DNA of 64,000 nt from Benincasa hispida (lineage: Eukaryota; Streptophyta; Magnoliopsida; Cucurbitales; Cucurbitaceae): positions 6,719,806-6,783,805 of the forward strand of contig NC_052351.1 in assembly GCF_009727055.1 (NCBI RefSeq), in the 5' to 3' direction. The translations under genes were made by a program, and so were the position numbers. Shown here piece after piece: positions 23,110-33,849 of the stretch; position 1 is the stretch's first letter, and every line of letters starts with the position of its first letter. Under the pieces are notes generated by a model. It was not told the origin of the DNA and did no database searches. It was given only the letters and a program-made list of their open reading frames with translations.

Positions 23110-24125
23110 TTTAAATTGATATTTAGAATTTAAATTAACTAGATCAGTGATATAGAAAAATTAAATTGAATTAAAACAACATACCGAAGACCGTAGGCTC
23201 GTCCAACTAACTGAGCGTCATTAACATGATGTTAGTTGTGGAGCCATTGTTGGAAATCGCTCCCAAGCCCATAGTTGCAAAAGTATGAAAGGCCCAGCTA
23301 TCTCTCGAACCTCAGGTGTCCTTGTTGCTTTGCATAGTTTTCTATACAACNNNNNNNNNNNNNNNNNNNNNNNNNNNNNNNNNNNNNNNNNNNNNNNNNN
23401 NNNNNNNNNNNNNNNNNNNNNNNNNNNNNNNNNNNNNNNNNNNNNNNNNNNNNNNNNNNNNNNNNNNNNNNNNNNNNNNNNNNNNNNNNNNNNNNNNNNN
23501 NNNNNNNNNNNNNNNNNNNNNNNNNNNNNNNNNNNNNNNNNNNNNNNNNNNNNNNNNNNNNNNNNNNNNNNNNNNNNNNNNNNNNNNNNNNNNNNNNNNN
23601 NNNNNNNNNNNNNNNNNNNNNNNNNNNNNNNNNNNNNNNNNNNNNNNNNNNNNNNNNNNNNNNNNNNNNNNNNNNNNNNNNNNNNNNNNNNNNNNNNNNN
23701 NNNNNNNNNNNNNNNNNNNNNNNNNNNNNNNNNNNNNNNNNNNNNNNNNNNNNNNNNNNNNNNNNNNNNNNNNNNNNNNNNNNNNNNNNNNNNNNNNNNN
23801 NNNNNNNNNNNNNNNNNNNNNNNNNNNNNNNNNNNNNNNNNNNNNNNNNNNNNNNNNNNNNNNNNNNNNNNNNNNNNNNNNNNNNNNATAATTTTAGAAT
23901 TTAAATTAACTTAGAATCAGTGATATAGAAAAATTAAATTGAATTAAAACAACATACCGAGACCGTAGGCTCGTCCAACTAACTGAGGGTCATTAAACAT
24001 GATGTTAGTTGTGGAGCCATTGTTGGAAAAATCGCTCCCAAGCCCATAGTTGCAAAAGTATGAAAGGCCCAGCTATCTCTCGAACCTCAGGTCTTGTTGC
24101 TTTGCATAGTTGTTCTATACAACCA
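23110..24125. repeat. Direct duplication of about 240 bp flanking the N gap
   Basis: Sequence at about 23110-23350 is repeated at about 23888-24125 with small differences (for example gagcgtcattaac versus gagggtcattaaac). The most economical reading is two contig ends that overlap but were not merged. Confidence 0.8.
23351..23887. other. Assembly gap of 537 N
   Basis: Run of N with no sequence content, lying between two copies of the same PMD segment. The true gap may be zero or negative. Confidence 0.98.
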
Positions 24126-24979
24126 TGCCACAGCATTGCTCCACCCCCACGGAATTACCGCCCGCATTTCATGGAGCGTTAGCTAACAGTGGGCAGGAAC
24201 ATCAATGAACCAAAATGACTTGATTATGCTGAAAACAGACTTCCACCCTATTTCATTTGTAGTATATTATGTTCGCGCCATTTATCTATTGACGGTTTTC
24301 TCGTCTCATTTCATTTTTTGAAGCCTCCATGAAATTGTGTTCCTAACCATATTAAAAACCTTTGAAAACCTCGTTTTCTTTAATCTTATCGGCAGGTGGG
24401 TCGCACCAAAGGTTACAGTTTGAACAAATTTCTAACAATCATCGTACATTCACTCCTGTTACCGGCTCACCGTTCAACAGGTAACCCCCAACAACACTTC
24501 TATGTCTTTGTAGAGTTGATTACTTTCCAACAGACATATATGGAATGTATGCGTCTCGAGCCCCATCCTCGACCAAGCAGATTAGATGTCAGTTCAAACT
24601 GAATAAATCCTGCCTTCGACGTCTGCAAGATTATTTCCCAGTTTAGTACCGATCTTCGCCTAACAACATATGATCTGATGAATGGACTGGTCGTACACAA
24701 ACATCAGGATCAATTAGGTCCTGGGTTTAAAGTCATGAAATCACTAATACTATATATATATTAAATTGACTTATATTGAAATAGTTAGAAAAAAAAGTTG
24801 TGAGGGTAAAGAATTAATGTAAAAAACTTATTTGATTACAAAAAAAAATTGAATATTACAATAGATTATTATAAAAAAAAATTGAGATATACAATAAATT
24901 ATATAATAAAAAAAAATTTGAAAGAAATATACAATAAAATGAATATATAAATAAAAAAATTAATTTATTATTCAAATCC

Positions 24980-25990
24980 CTAACACATCTGGAGCTTCGT
25001 CTTAAGTTTATACGAAGGAACATTTCCTCGAATGAATGATCCCTAACTTTTCGGTTTACAAAAATCTCACATCAGTTATCGAGTGGCTGGTTCTGTCCAA
25101 TCCATCTCGTTTTTCCACGGATAACAAGAACTTTTTGCGTCTACCAGGTTCTTCTCAACAACGGATGGATCAGGATGTTAAGACGCGGAATTAGGGTGTG
25201 TGATCCAGTAATTCTTCATTGCGGTACAGGTTGAAATTTGAGGAGAGTAACATTCAGCATTAACTGTTTTGAACAATTTGTAGTAGTCCTCAATAAAATC
25301 TTCGTAGTTCATCCAGAGTTTAAAATGTGAGCAAACGGCCATAAAAATGTGAGCATTAAAATGTCGAATGCTTTGCCACTTTACATGAATAGTACCGCTC
25401 AGACCCTGTTTAGCCTCAATATCTTTGAACATTTCCTCCTTTTGGTTATGAGACTATGGACGACCGATTCTTCACATGAAACACCATCTTCATACCGATC
25501 GTATGATTGTTACTTCATGTTTTACTAGATCGTGCATCCCATTTTATTTAATTTTATCGTGTGCATACTTGGATTTTACTCCACTTTGAGTATTTATAAA
25601 TATGTTTTTGATATAAATTATAATAAATTATATATATATATAAAATAATAATTTTACCAGGTGTATTATCTTTGGACGCTCTAATGCATCCCTATTTTCT
25701 GCTATTCTTTCTCGAAATAGTTCATTGCATTTGAAAGAATGCTATCTGAGCAAGAGCATTTATTAGGCAACATTCGAGCGTCCTTGAGGAACTCCATTTA
25801 TGCACTTTTGATTAGATTTGTCGCCATCCAACCATATCTGAATCCTCCATCATGTGCTTGAGTCCATTTGCTCTAAACTAATTGTTGTTTAAAAAAACTT
25901 AGGACAGCCTGATTTATTCCTTTGATATCTCAATTTGGCTTTGTTGAACTTTGTGAATTTTTGAAAACTGACTATCCGACACGATAAACA
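24980..25990 (-). pseudogene. Mutator (mudrA-type) transposase, C-terminal half
   Basis: The minus strand from about 25990 reads QAVLSFFKQQLV, WTQAHDGGFRYGWM and FLKDARMLPNKCSC, which is the MULE catalytic-Glu region (relatives: WAQAHDGG...MTTN). A probable intron follows (donor GGTAAAAT near 25660), then 25432-25178 gives SGTIHVKWQSIRHFNAHIF, FKLWMNYEDFIEDYYKLF and AECYSPQ, and a decayed tail with EMDWTEPATR to about 24980. Several stops. It keeps the uninterrupted version (GAGTA at 25245-25249) of the site where the LTR inserted in the sister fragment. Confidence 0.7.
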
Positions 25991-26190
25991 TAATTATTTT
26001 CAATGAATTAAATACTTTTTATTGAAGCTGCTGACGATATGTCGATGAGAGCAAAACGATGGTGACATTTCGGTCCCGTCCAACATTGTTGGGTTGTTCG
26101 CTGCATGCAATCTATACCAGGCATGTCGATCTAAAAATTAATCACACCTCTTCGTTGTGTTACAATTTCTCTCAGTGTTTTCATACTTAG

Positions 26191-26366
26191 TTGATCTCGA
26201 ACAAGCCATTCATACCGAGCGGTACTGTTCATGTAACAAGTGTGGTAAGCATTTTGGACATTTCAATGGACTCGCATTTTTATGGCCGTTTGCTCACACT
26301 TTTAACATGTAACTACGAAGATTTTATTGAGGACTACTACAAATTGTCGCTGCTTAATGTTTACTC
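26191..26366 (+). pseudogene. Mutator transposase fragment, detached by the inversion
   Basis: The plus strand reads SGTVHVTSVVSILDISMDSHF and NYEDFIEDYYKLSLLNVYS, the same segment as 25390-25250 on the minus strand. It is truncated at 26366 by the start of an LTR (TGTAACATCCC). Its missing C-terminus is 20160-20394. The adjacent bases 26362-26366 (tactc) are the reverse complement of GAGTA at 20390-20394. Confidence 0.7.
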
Positions 26367-27347
26367 TGTAACATCCCGCGCCTTTTTTATTTAATAATAA
26401 TGTAATTTTTACCCTTTTCAGTTAATTTATCTTATGTTGGAGGGCACGGTTTGGAATTTTGAATTAAAGTATAAGTGCAGGATTTAAGTCCGTTGGCGGG
26501 AAAATTATTTCAAATTCTCTTTTCAGTTGTCAAAACTCAATTTATAAATTTATTGGCAAAAAGAATTTTATTTTCTTGGAAAAGGAAAGAAATTTAATAT
26601 GGTACTCTAAAATGGGAATTAAGGAAAGGGAATAAAATAAAGTTTTATTTATTTCCTTTTTAGTTTTATTTTATTATTATTTCTTTTTATATAAACAAAA
26701 CTTTAAAATCTTCTTCTTCAACCTCACCTGCAACACGCCCCCTTCCCCCCTGAGAAAAACCTAGCCGTCGACGACATGCTCAATTTTTCGTCGAAACCCG
26801 ATCGCCGACGAGCAACCGGCGATTTCGAAGCCCCTCAGCGTGCCGGCTGGTTCAGAGCAGACGCCTCGTCCGCGCTTCCGTCGAGAGCCAGATCCGAAGG
26901 CGTCCACTACGTTCCGTCGAAGAGCCGTTTCGATCTGTCTAGTTTCTGTAACTGGCCGTTTTCGCACGCCGCCAGCCCAGCTACCGATCTCGTCCGGCGG
27001 TCACTGGCCTCTCTTCACTTGCCGTTTGTCGGGATTTTGGCTTTGTTGGTGAAGTTTTGGGGTAAGATATGAGTCTTTTAGAATTTTTGAAGATTTTGCT
27101 TACTCGGTTGGTTTTGGCTAAAATTGTTAACACCCATTATGGTTTGGGCCATGATCAAGCATTTGAAGGAATTCTTAAAGGTCGAAAGGATGTGTTGTCA
27201 GGCATTGCGCAGGATTATGTTTGGGTTCGGCAAATGATTTGAGTTTGAAAACTAATTTTGGATCAAAGCAACATTTTGGTAAGTATGTAAGGCCTTGCGA
27301 AAGGATTGAATTTAAATGTTGTTGCTGGAATTCTTGTTGAAGTTCAC
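26367..27347 (+). repeat. 5' part of the LTR split by inversion
   Basis: Begins TGTAACATCCCGCGCC. It contains an AT-rich first 370 bp, a strongly GC-rich island (about 26740-27010) and a GGGTAAGA splice-donor-like site near 27060. It stops at 27347, where PMD sequence (gtgcatggacatgg) starts. Same architecture as the solo LTR 29150-30263. Confidence 0.7.
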
Positions 27348-27515
27348 GTGCATGGACATGGCTGGGGTCGTGGAGAGCATAATGAATATTTATATTATGA
27401 ATCGCCTGCAGAGGTACCAGAGCAACATCAAGAAGAACCCGAGCAACCTCAAGTTCGAAGTCGACGGCGACAACCAACTCGAAATCGACGACGTCCGCCT
27501 TGTGGGACACCTTGA
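27348..27515 (+). pseudogene. C-terminal tail of the PMD gene, detached by the inversion
   Basis: The plus strand gives HGHGWGRGEHNEYLYYE, PAEVPEQHQEEPEQPQ and the basic end RRRQPTRNRRRPPCGTP followed by TGA. It corresponds to the reverse complement of 57049-57220 in element Y. Reversing the 22167-27347 segment makes it continuous with the PMD gene body. Confidence 0.75.
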
Positions 27516-28230
27516 TTTTTGTAATTATTTTTATATAAATGAGATATTTAATTTACATTTTTTTTATTTTTATGAGTTATTGTTTTTTTTAATTTATTCT
27601 TTTTAGAGTTTAAATAAAATAATAAAATATTTTAAGAAATTATTTTTATAAAATGGAAAATTAAAAAAAAAAACAAAGGATTAGAAAGAAAAAGGTGGAA
27701 TGTGTAATAATTAAAAAGGAAAAAAAAAAGGAAATTTGTACGGTATTCTTGCTCTCTATCAAAATCTCGCTATTACGCTCTCGCTTAAAATCTCGCTCTC
27801 GCTCTCAAAATCTCGCTTCCGAATTTGATTAGGAAGTTCAGTGGAAAAAAGAAGGAGATTCATTAGCTCATTATTTAGTCAGACTTGCTAAGATGATAGA
27901 ATCTGTAAAAATTATTCAACAAGTTTTGGAAGGAATTCCAGGGAGACCTTATGAAAATTTAGAAATACGATCTTTTGATAGAGGAAGGTCTCCGGAATGA
28001 TAATTAAACAGACTCAATAATAATGTTAGGAAGGGCAAGGTCGAGGGTTCAAAGTTCGACGTACAAATGAAAGGAAGGTTGAGGGTTCAAAATTCGACCT
28101 ATCTAGGTCGAATTTCAACCCTCGACTTATTTTTTTTTTTAAAAAAAAAACAACATTTTTACAAATAGTTTGAAAACAACAATATTTTCCTAAATAGTTT
28201 CTAAAAGGACAATATCCTTTTAATTTTCCT
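27516..28230. repeat. Right end of element X
   Basis: AT-rich text, then a short CTCGCT array (27755-27835, inverse of the left arrays), then the motif cgagggttcaaa/gttcgac in several copies near 28030-28130, then aacaatatttt..aaatagttt repeats to the terminus. It is the inverted counterpart of 55987-57000 in element Y, including the unusual gtctccggaatgataatt segment. Confidence 0.75.
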
Positions 28231-28239
28231 GGTCATAAT
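28231..28239. repeat. 9-bp target site duplication of element X, right copy
   Basis: GGTCATAAT, identical to 18750-18758. Confidence 0.85.
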
Positions 28240-29149
28240 CGGTGAACATTTATGAATGGTTTTATTTACTTATAAAATTTGTTGTTTTTTAATACATGTT
28301 GATTTTTTCATCTATTATTATTATATTTTATATGTTTGTTCCTCGTACTTTTGCAATATTTAGTTATACTGTAATTATCGTTATTTAACGTTTTCACATC
28401 TCTTTCTTACAACATAATCATATATAAGTGTATAGAATATTGCTTTTAAAATGTATATGATACTATAATTATCACTACTTTAAGATTTTTCACTTATCTT
28501 TGTGTTTCTATCTTAGGGGAGGCTTACAATAACACTTTTCTTGTTTTATATTTTCACTCCAAAAATCTATCAATAGAGTTTTTTTTCCCTCAATGGTTCA
28601 TGTTTTTGCTCATTCATCTGTACATAATTTTAAACGACGCCATAATTTTAAATGACGTTCATTCTAAAACTATAATGATATATAGTTATTTGTCAAATTA
28701 GATTTTTTAATTTAATTATCAACTTTGACTAACTGTTATTTATCTAATTCAAATAAACTTTTTATCAATATTTAGGAATGATTAGTTATGTAAATAGAAT
28801 TACAGACTTCAGTTCGCTTCATTGGTAAGATAATTAAAAGGAAACAAAATAAAAGGACCATAAAATGCATTAACTGTAATTTAAAAGTAATCTAAAACAT
28901 AAACTAAGAAGTTGGTCTAAACAAAAAACATAAATTCAAAAGTTTCATTTTTAGTAACCTTTAATCCAAAATAGTATATTCATAAGTGATCATATTCTTT
29001 TATGCTTGATTCAAGTGAATGTCAAAGGATGGGTCATTCTTGTCAACATATTCTTTAGATTTTTGTGGCATCTTGCCCTTCAATGCATCAAAATCCATAT
29101 ACTACATCCTTCAATGGGACTGATTTTGCAGCTCTACGTCAATCCATTT
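28240..29149. other. AT-rich sequence beyond element X; former upstream region of the GDSL gene
   Basis: No gene is visible. If X is removed, this stretch joins 18758 and becomes the distal promoter side of the GDSL gene. Confidence 0.45.
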
Positions 29150-30263
29150 TGTAACATCCTGATTTATTTTGTAATTAATTTTTTTTTATATTGGTTATTT
29201 TGATAAATTATATGAGATTTATGTTTTTTTGGTTCAGCTAAAATATGATTTAATTATTTGGAATTATTTGAGTTTTATTTTGGTTTACATTTGGGAGATT
29301 TGATTATCTATAGAGATAATTAAATGTGTTTATTAAATTTTTTTTTTTTTAAAGAAAAATATATATAAGTATATATATATTTTAGAAATTTATTAAGGAA
29401 TTTGTTACTTTTATTATATATATTTATGGAAAGATTAAAGAAAAGAAAAAAAAGTAAGTTTTTTTTCTCTCTCTCCTCAACCCACGCGACCCCCCTTTCT
29501 TTTCTTCTTCTTCCGTTCCTTCCAACCCTAGCCGCCGCCGCCGTTGATCTCCTCGCCAGCGCCGCCTCCTCGCTGCTTCGCGCCAGCGCCTCGCTTCGCC
29601 GCGTCAGCCTCACCTCGCCGACGTCAGCCTCGCCTCGTCAGCGCTAGCGCCAGCGCCGTTCCATCGCCGCCGCGCCCAGTCGTCCGCCGCTGTCTCGCCG
29701 ACGTCAGCCCCGCCGTCCAGTTTTGCTTCTGCCGCTGTGCCCAGCCAAGTCGACGCCGTTCGTCCGCCACTGCCTTTTTGAGATTGGGTAAGAGTTGATT
29801 ATTTTGGGCAAGGGTTGTTTGAGTCTTTTTGAAGTGTCACTTGGTGTTGGAAACAATTTTAGTTATGATTTTTGAAGATTCTGGGACATTGCTATGAAAG
29901 ACCTAGATTAGACCTATCAAATTTTTGTTTGTCATTATGAGCATCTTCAAATTTTTAATCATATTATATATTATGTATGTGATGCATGAATAGACCAGTA
30001 GAACCAGTAGAGCAGTTTATTATCTCGTCTGCCTGCAGCCCACTATTTTTTTTATTTCTACCTGAGCCGTTTAATTGGTTTGCTCATGCATAGTCTGATC
30101 CCAGCTTACTGATTTTTTTTTTATTTCAGGTAAGGGCAAAGGACACCGGAACCTTTTCTTTTCAAAATCATGATTATTCTATTTTAATTACTTTTATCTT
30201 TCCAATATTTATGCATGCATTAGCGATCCCTTTTTAGTAGTCCTAGGAGGTGGGGTTGTTACA
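29150..30263 (+). repeat. Solo LTR, TGTAAC...GTTACA family
   Basis: Starts TGTAACATCCTG and ends GGGGTTGTTACA. Inside: AT-rich head with oligo-T, a GC-rich island at about 29485-29780 rich in gccgccgcc and cgccagcgcc, a GGGTAAGAG donor-like site near 29785, and a TTTCAGGTAAGGG junction near 30127. No internal region or partner LTR is adjacent, and the five bases on each side (cattt / gtaaa) do not match. Related LTRs lie at 20397-22166, 26367-27347 and 61288-62270. Confidence 0.7.
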
Positions 30264-31517
30264 GTAAAAAACTTAATTATGTTACACATTTCCTCTCTTA
30301 CCTTCTCTAATTCTTCTATAATCATCCCTAACTATCAACAATTAATAATTAATTTAGTCAATATAATAATATTATTTATTTTTAGAGTATCAATTACATA
30401 CAATTATACTTTAATTATAAAAGCTTACATGTCTTAAGATGATTTGTATTGACTTCAAGTTTGGGTCAATCATATCCGACCTTCTTTTGACCTTTTATTT
30501 TCAACAAATGGAAATTATTTGTAGTAGGGTACAAAGTCTACAAGTTTAGTACAGTGCTCCATTATACTTTACCTGTTTATTCTGGTGGGCTATCGAGGCT
30601 TGCACCTCAATCGATGAACGAAACAACTGGTTGCACGGGTTGATGGTCTAATAATTTCATCCTATCAGTAGGTAAATTAAAAAAAAGTATTAATTTTGCT
30701 TCTCTTCTACCATCCCTTTTAATAACAAAAATAAGACATTGTTTTTAAAATGAGTTCATAGTTTCGGTTGGTGATCCCTTAAAAATTAGACATGATCTTA
30801 TTTTTAAAAAATAAAAAATCAAAACAAATATTAGGTATTTTGAATATAAAAAATCTCACATGTAGTGAAGAGTATGTATGTCGAACCTTTGTGAACACCT
30901 CCTATTGACGGCCGGAGCAGGAGCAACTCTAGAGAATGATTGAATGAAGAATGGTCGGAGCACCTGTAGACCTCTAAGAGCATAAGCTTGAAGATGGAAG
31001 AGCATGATGGAAGGATTGGGAAGAGGAAAAGTTAGGATGGGGAAGAGGGAAAGTTCGTGGGAAGAGAAAATGACAAGAGGAAAGGTTGAGTGTAGGGTTA
31101 GGTTCTTGGGGAAGATAAATGTGTAGTAGGTTTTAAAACCATGTTGGTACCTTTGGATAGGTATAATTAGAGTGTATCTAAATTGTTGTCTTATCAAGCA
31201 TTGTATCTATGTGGTAGGGGTAGTTTGGACTTTTAAATTTTTATTTATTATTTTTTTTATTCCGGATTGCTATTTTTACAAATGGAAAGTAGGTTTGCTA
31301 ATTATCCAAATGAAAAGTTAAATTATGTTTTTTTTTTTGTTACCCATTTGTAAACCCACAAACCTAAATTATAAGGATCCAATTCAAATTATAAGGTTTG
31401 GAATTAGTTTTAGTTTTGAATTGGATTGAGTTAGATTATATATATATATATATATTTGGATTGGTTTTGGGTTACACTTTTAAAATTTAGGTGAAACCAA
31501 ATCAACCTGAATTTTTA

Positions 31518-31548
<31 letters not shown>

Positions 31549-31931
31549 CATTATTATTTCTATGGTTAGTTAGATCTTAGATTAATTCACATGCAGTTCA
31601 TTAGCCAATGGTGTCTCTTATTTCTTAGGCTACCTGACAATCCTATTTCTAGGCTCTTAGTTCCATATCTTTTTGTGATAGTTTATATCCTAACCTTCAC
31701 GATATTACTCCACTAGATTGTTTAATTGAGTGTCCAATTTAACTTAACAACTTTTATCTTTTAAAATTAACAAATGAACTGCATAAATTAAGCGTATGAC
31801 GCATAAGCATTGCTCAAGCCAAAAAACCCTTAAGGTATCCACGTTGCCAAACCCTTCAAAGAATTTAGACCATGATTAATAAATAATGATTAGATTTCAT
31901 TAAATTAAAAATCATGACTACAAGGTAAATG
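30264..31931. other. AT-rich intergenic stretch with simple repeats
   Basis: No gene recognised. (TA)n at about 31436-31456 and a TAA/TTA palindromic run at about 31519-31558. A 113-codon minus-strand reading frame at 30856-31197 has no family features. Confidence 0.5.
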
Positions 31932-33830
31932 TGTTGAGGTTGATGCCCTAAATCTCGTGGTCTTGTAGTTTGTAAAATTGTATTTGTGCCAACATATTAT
32001 TTATTTAATAAAATAAGTATTATTTTATTTGAAACTTAATTGCATTAACCCATAACAAATAAACTAAGATCCAAGGTTATTGGATGTAACTTAAACATGT
32101 ATGTGAAGAAATATAGATTGATCATGTTTAAGTAATAACCTGAACTAGTAGATGAATAAGATTGGACACCTTACCTTAATAGCACTACGGATATGACCCA
32201 CTTTGTAGTTGTTACATTTGTTGTAAAATGATACAAATGATCTGATTCTGATCATTCATGTGGAGACATATGAGTAGAGGTATCCTATACAAAGAGTTTG
32301 TATAAGATCGAACCACAAAATGAATAGTCTCACTTTATAACAACGTTGCTAGAAGAGTCTTACATTTCACCAGCATGACCATATGTGACTTGACCTTAAT
32401 CCTGAGTGAGTTATGAACTTCTGCCTATGAAGGCGGTTCTTTGATCTGTATGGGGTGAGAGTGGTCAGATTCACCGATTCAATATGCCTACCATTTTGGA
32501 GATTTGTCTGATTAGGGAGTTAGGAACACAGCTACATAAGAAGGAATTCACTCCTTCACTATTGTTAGGGTAAGTAGATAAATTGCTCCCTTAAGGGCTG
32601 ATTCCGAGTTTTGAATAATGTGGTGTCACACCCTCTTCTGGCCCGAGAGGTTATAGTTGGACTATGACTAATTGTTCATTAAAGGGATCAATAGTACTTA
32701 AGGAATTAGATGTAACTACAGGGGTAAAATGATAATTTTGACCCAGCTGTACTTATGAGCAATTTGTGAAGGGTCAACGTACTATTGATTGGTTCTATCC
32801 AATGGATACAAAAAATATATCTGTAATGCGAGGAGGGCAGTTTTCAGCCTTTAGTGGAGTGACCGATAGTTAATGAAGGTTGATTAATTTAATTAAAGAG
32901 TTTAATTAATTAGCTAAGTATCATTGTAGTTTCAATCTATAGGTCCGTAATGTCCCCTTGTTATCTCAATAAGGATTAATGATATAATTAATATAATGTA
33001 TATATACATTATAATACAAAGTCTTGATGAGAGAAATAAATATTTGAATATGTTTCAAATATTAATTATATGAATGTGATTCATATAAAAACTATAGGCT
33101 AAAATTAATATGAATATGACTAATATTAATATTATAGGTTATATGAGAGAATAATAAACTTTAGGTTATACTATATGTGATATGATATAAACTATAGGCT
33201 ATATGTTATATGTGATATAACATGTAATTTAATATTTAGATATATATTAAGTTAATTAATACATATATTATTATTAATAATAAAATTAAAATTATTTGAA
33301 TTTTGAAAATTAAAAAAGGGAGGGATTTATTTTGATAACTTCCCTTAACCCTTTTTTTTTCCTCTTTTTTGTGGACATAGAATAGTTGGTTTTTATGTAT
33401 TAATCATTTTCATCATCATCCATCTTTTTCCAATCTAGTAACTGTGTAAAATCTCTCGGCCAAAATCTTTTCTCCCTTCATCAAAATTAAACATCAGAAG
33501 CCCACACCTCTCTACTGATCCTCATCCTTAAGAATAACGAAGAAGACATTGTGGTGGTGTCCCCTTTGTCACTATTGTGTTCATGGAATTGCTGAGTTCG
33601 TGAGGAGAAGTTTGAGTTCGTGCTATGAATAAGAGAGGAAGCGAGAAGACGGTTCTTCAAGGTTAGTATTACGTTTTCCTTTTTCCTATTTGTTTTTCAC
33701 AGTAGAAGCATGCTTAGACTTCAATATGCTTATCCATGTTTTTGTCCTTTGGTATTGCAATGTTCTGTAAAACAAAATCAAGACACAACGCATTCAATGC
33801 ATCCAAAAAACTAAGACACAACAGTATGTG
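31932..33830 (+). repeat. Copia-type LTR-like block A
   Basis: Begins TGTTGAGGTTGATGCCC, a typical Ty1/copia LTR start. Shares a long series of segments with block B (33850-35508), such as gtggagacat.tgagt and gatcgaaccacaaaatga. Its 3' edge is vague. An inverted fragment of its 33000-33200 part recurs at 40628-40862. Confidence 0.65.
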
Positions 33831-33849
33831 GTAGGCATACAAGTGGTTC

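Larger units (their letters stand above)
22167..24736 (-). pseudogene. Plant mobile domain (MAIN-like) pseudogene, copy in element X
   Basis: PMD proteins occur as host genes (MAIN, MAIL1 in Arabidopsis, acting in silencing and meristem maintenance) and as transposon cargo. Reading from an ATG at 24736: NPGP, then the N-terminal part with LQTSKAGFIQFELTSNL and LPV..; the centre at 22927-22697 with ESLICFHIGEWHLPDRVMRQF; then VLAICSDNQS, APRRRGPVREEDEFDEVAHN and TQMKSQTDYV near 22480-22230. Frameshifts and stops are frequent. The gene ends abruptly at 22167; its C-terminal tail is at 27348-27515 on the other strand, an effect of the inversion. A 537-base N gap with duplicated flanks interrupts the middle. 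Confidence 0.75.
18759..28230. mobile_element. Element X: Mutator-like element carrying transposase and plant mobile domain genes, rearranged
   Basis: Ends are defined by a perfect 9-bp duplication (GGTCATAAT) and match the ends of element Y in inverted order: 18759-19000 corresponds to the Y right end, 28020-28230 to the Y left end. Termini read AGACCTTTAATATTAATATT on the left and AGGAAAATTAAAAGGATATT inward from the right; they share little, so the terminal inverted repeats are weak. Inside are GAGAGCGAGAT subterminal arrays, mudrA-type transposase remnants, a PMD pseudogene and an LTR insertion. The segment 22167-27347 is inverted relative to the ancestral order. All genes are dead. Inference: X inserted whole, then took the LTR, then was inverted internally (or misassembled). 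Confidence 0.8.

Noticed and set aside
23285..23914. 200-codon reading frames
   Set aside because: They consist of translated N.
26761..27072. Reading frames of 66-98 codons in a GC-rich block, as a possible host gene
   Set aside because: The block lies in the middle of an LTR of known outline; no homology features, and a sister LTR has an unrelated sequence at the same place.
29402..29798. Ala/Arg/Ser-rich reading frames in the GC-rich island
   Set aside because: Composition effect of gccgcc-type repeats inside a solo LTR; overlapping frames on both strands, no domain.
30856..31197. 113-codon minus-strand frame
   Set aside because: No recognisable domain, composition like the surrounding intergenic DNA, no promoter or intron signals.
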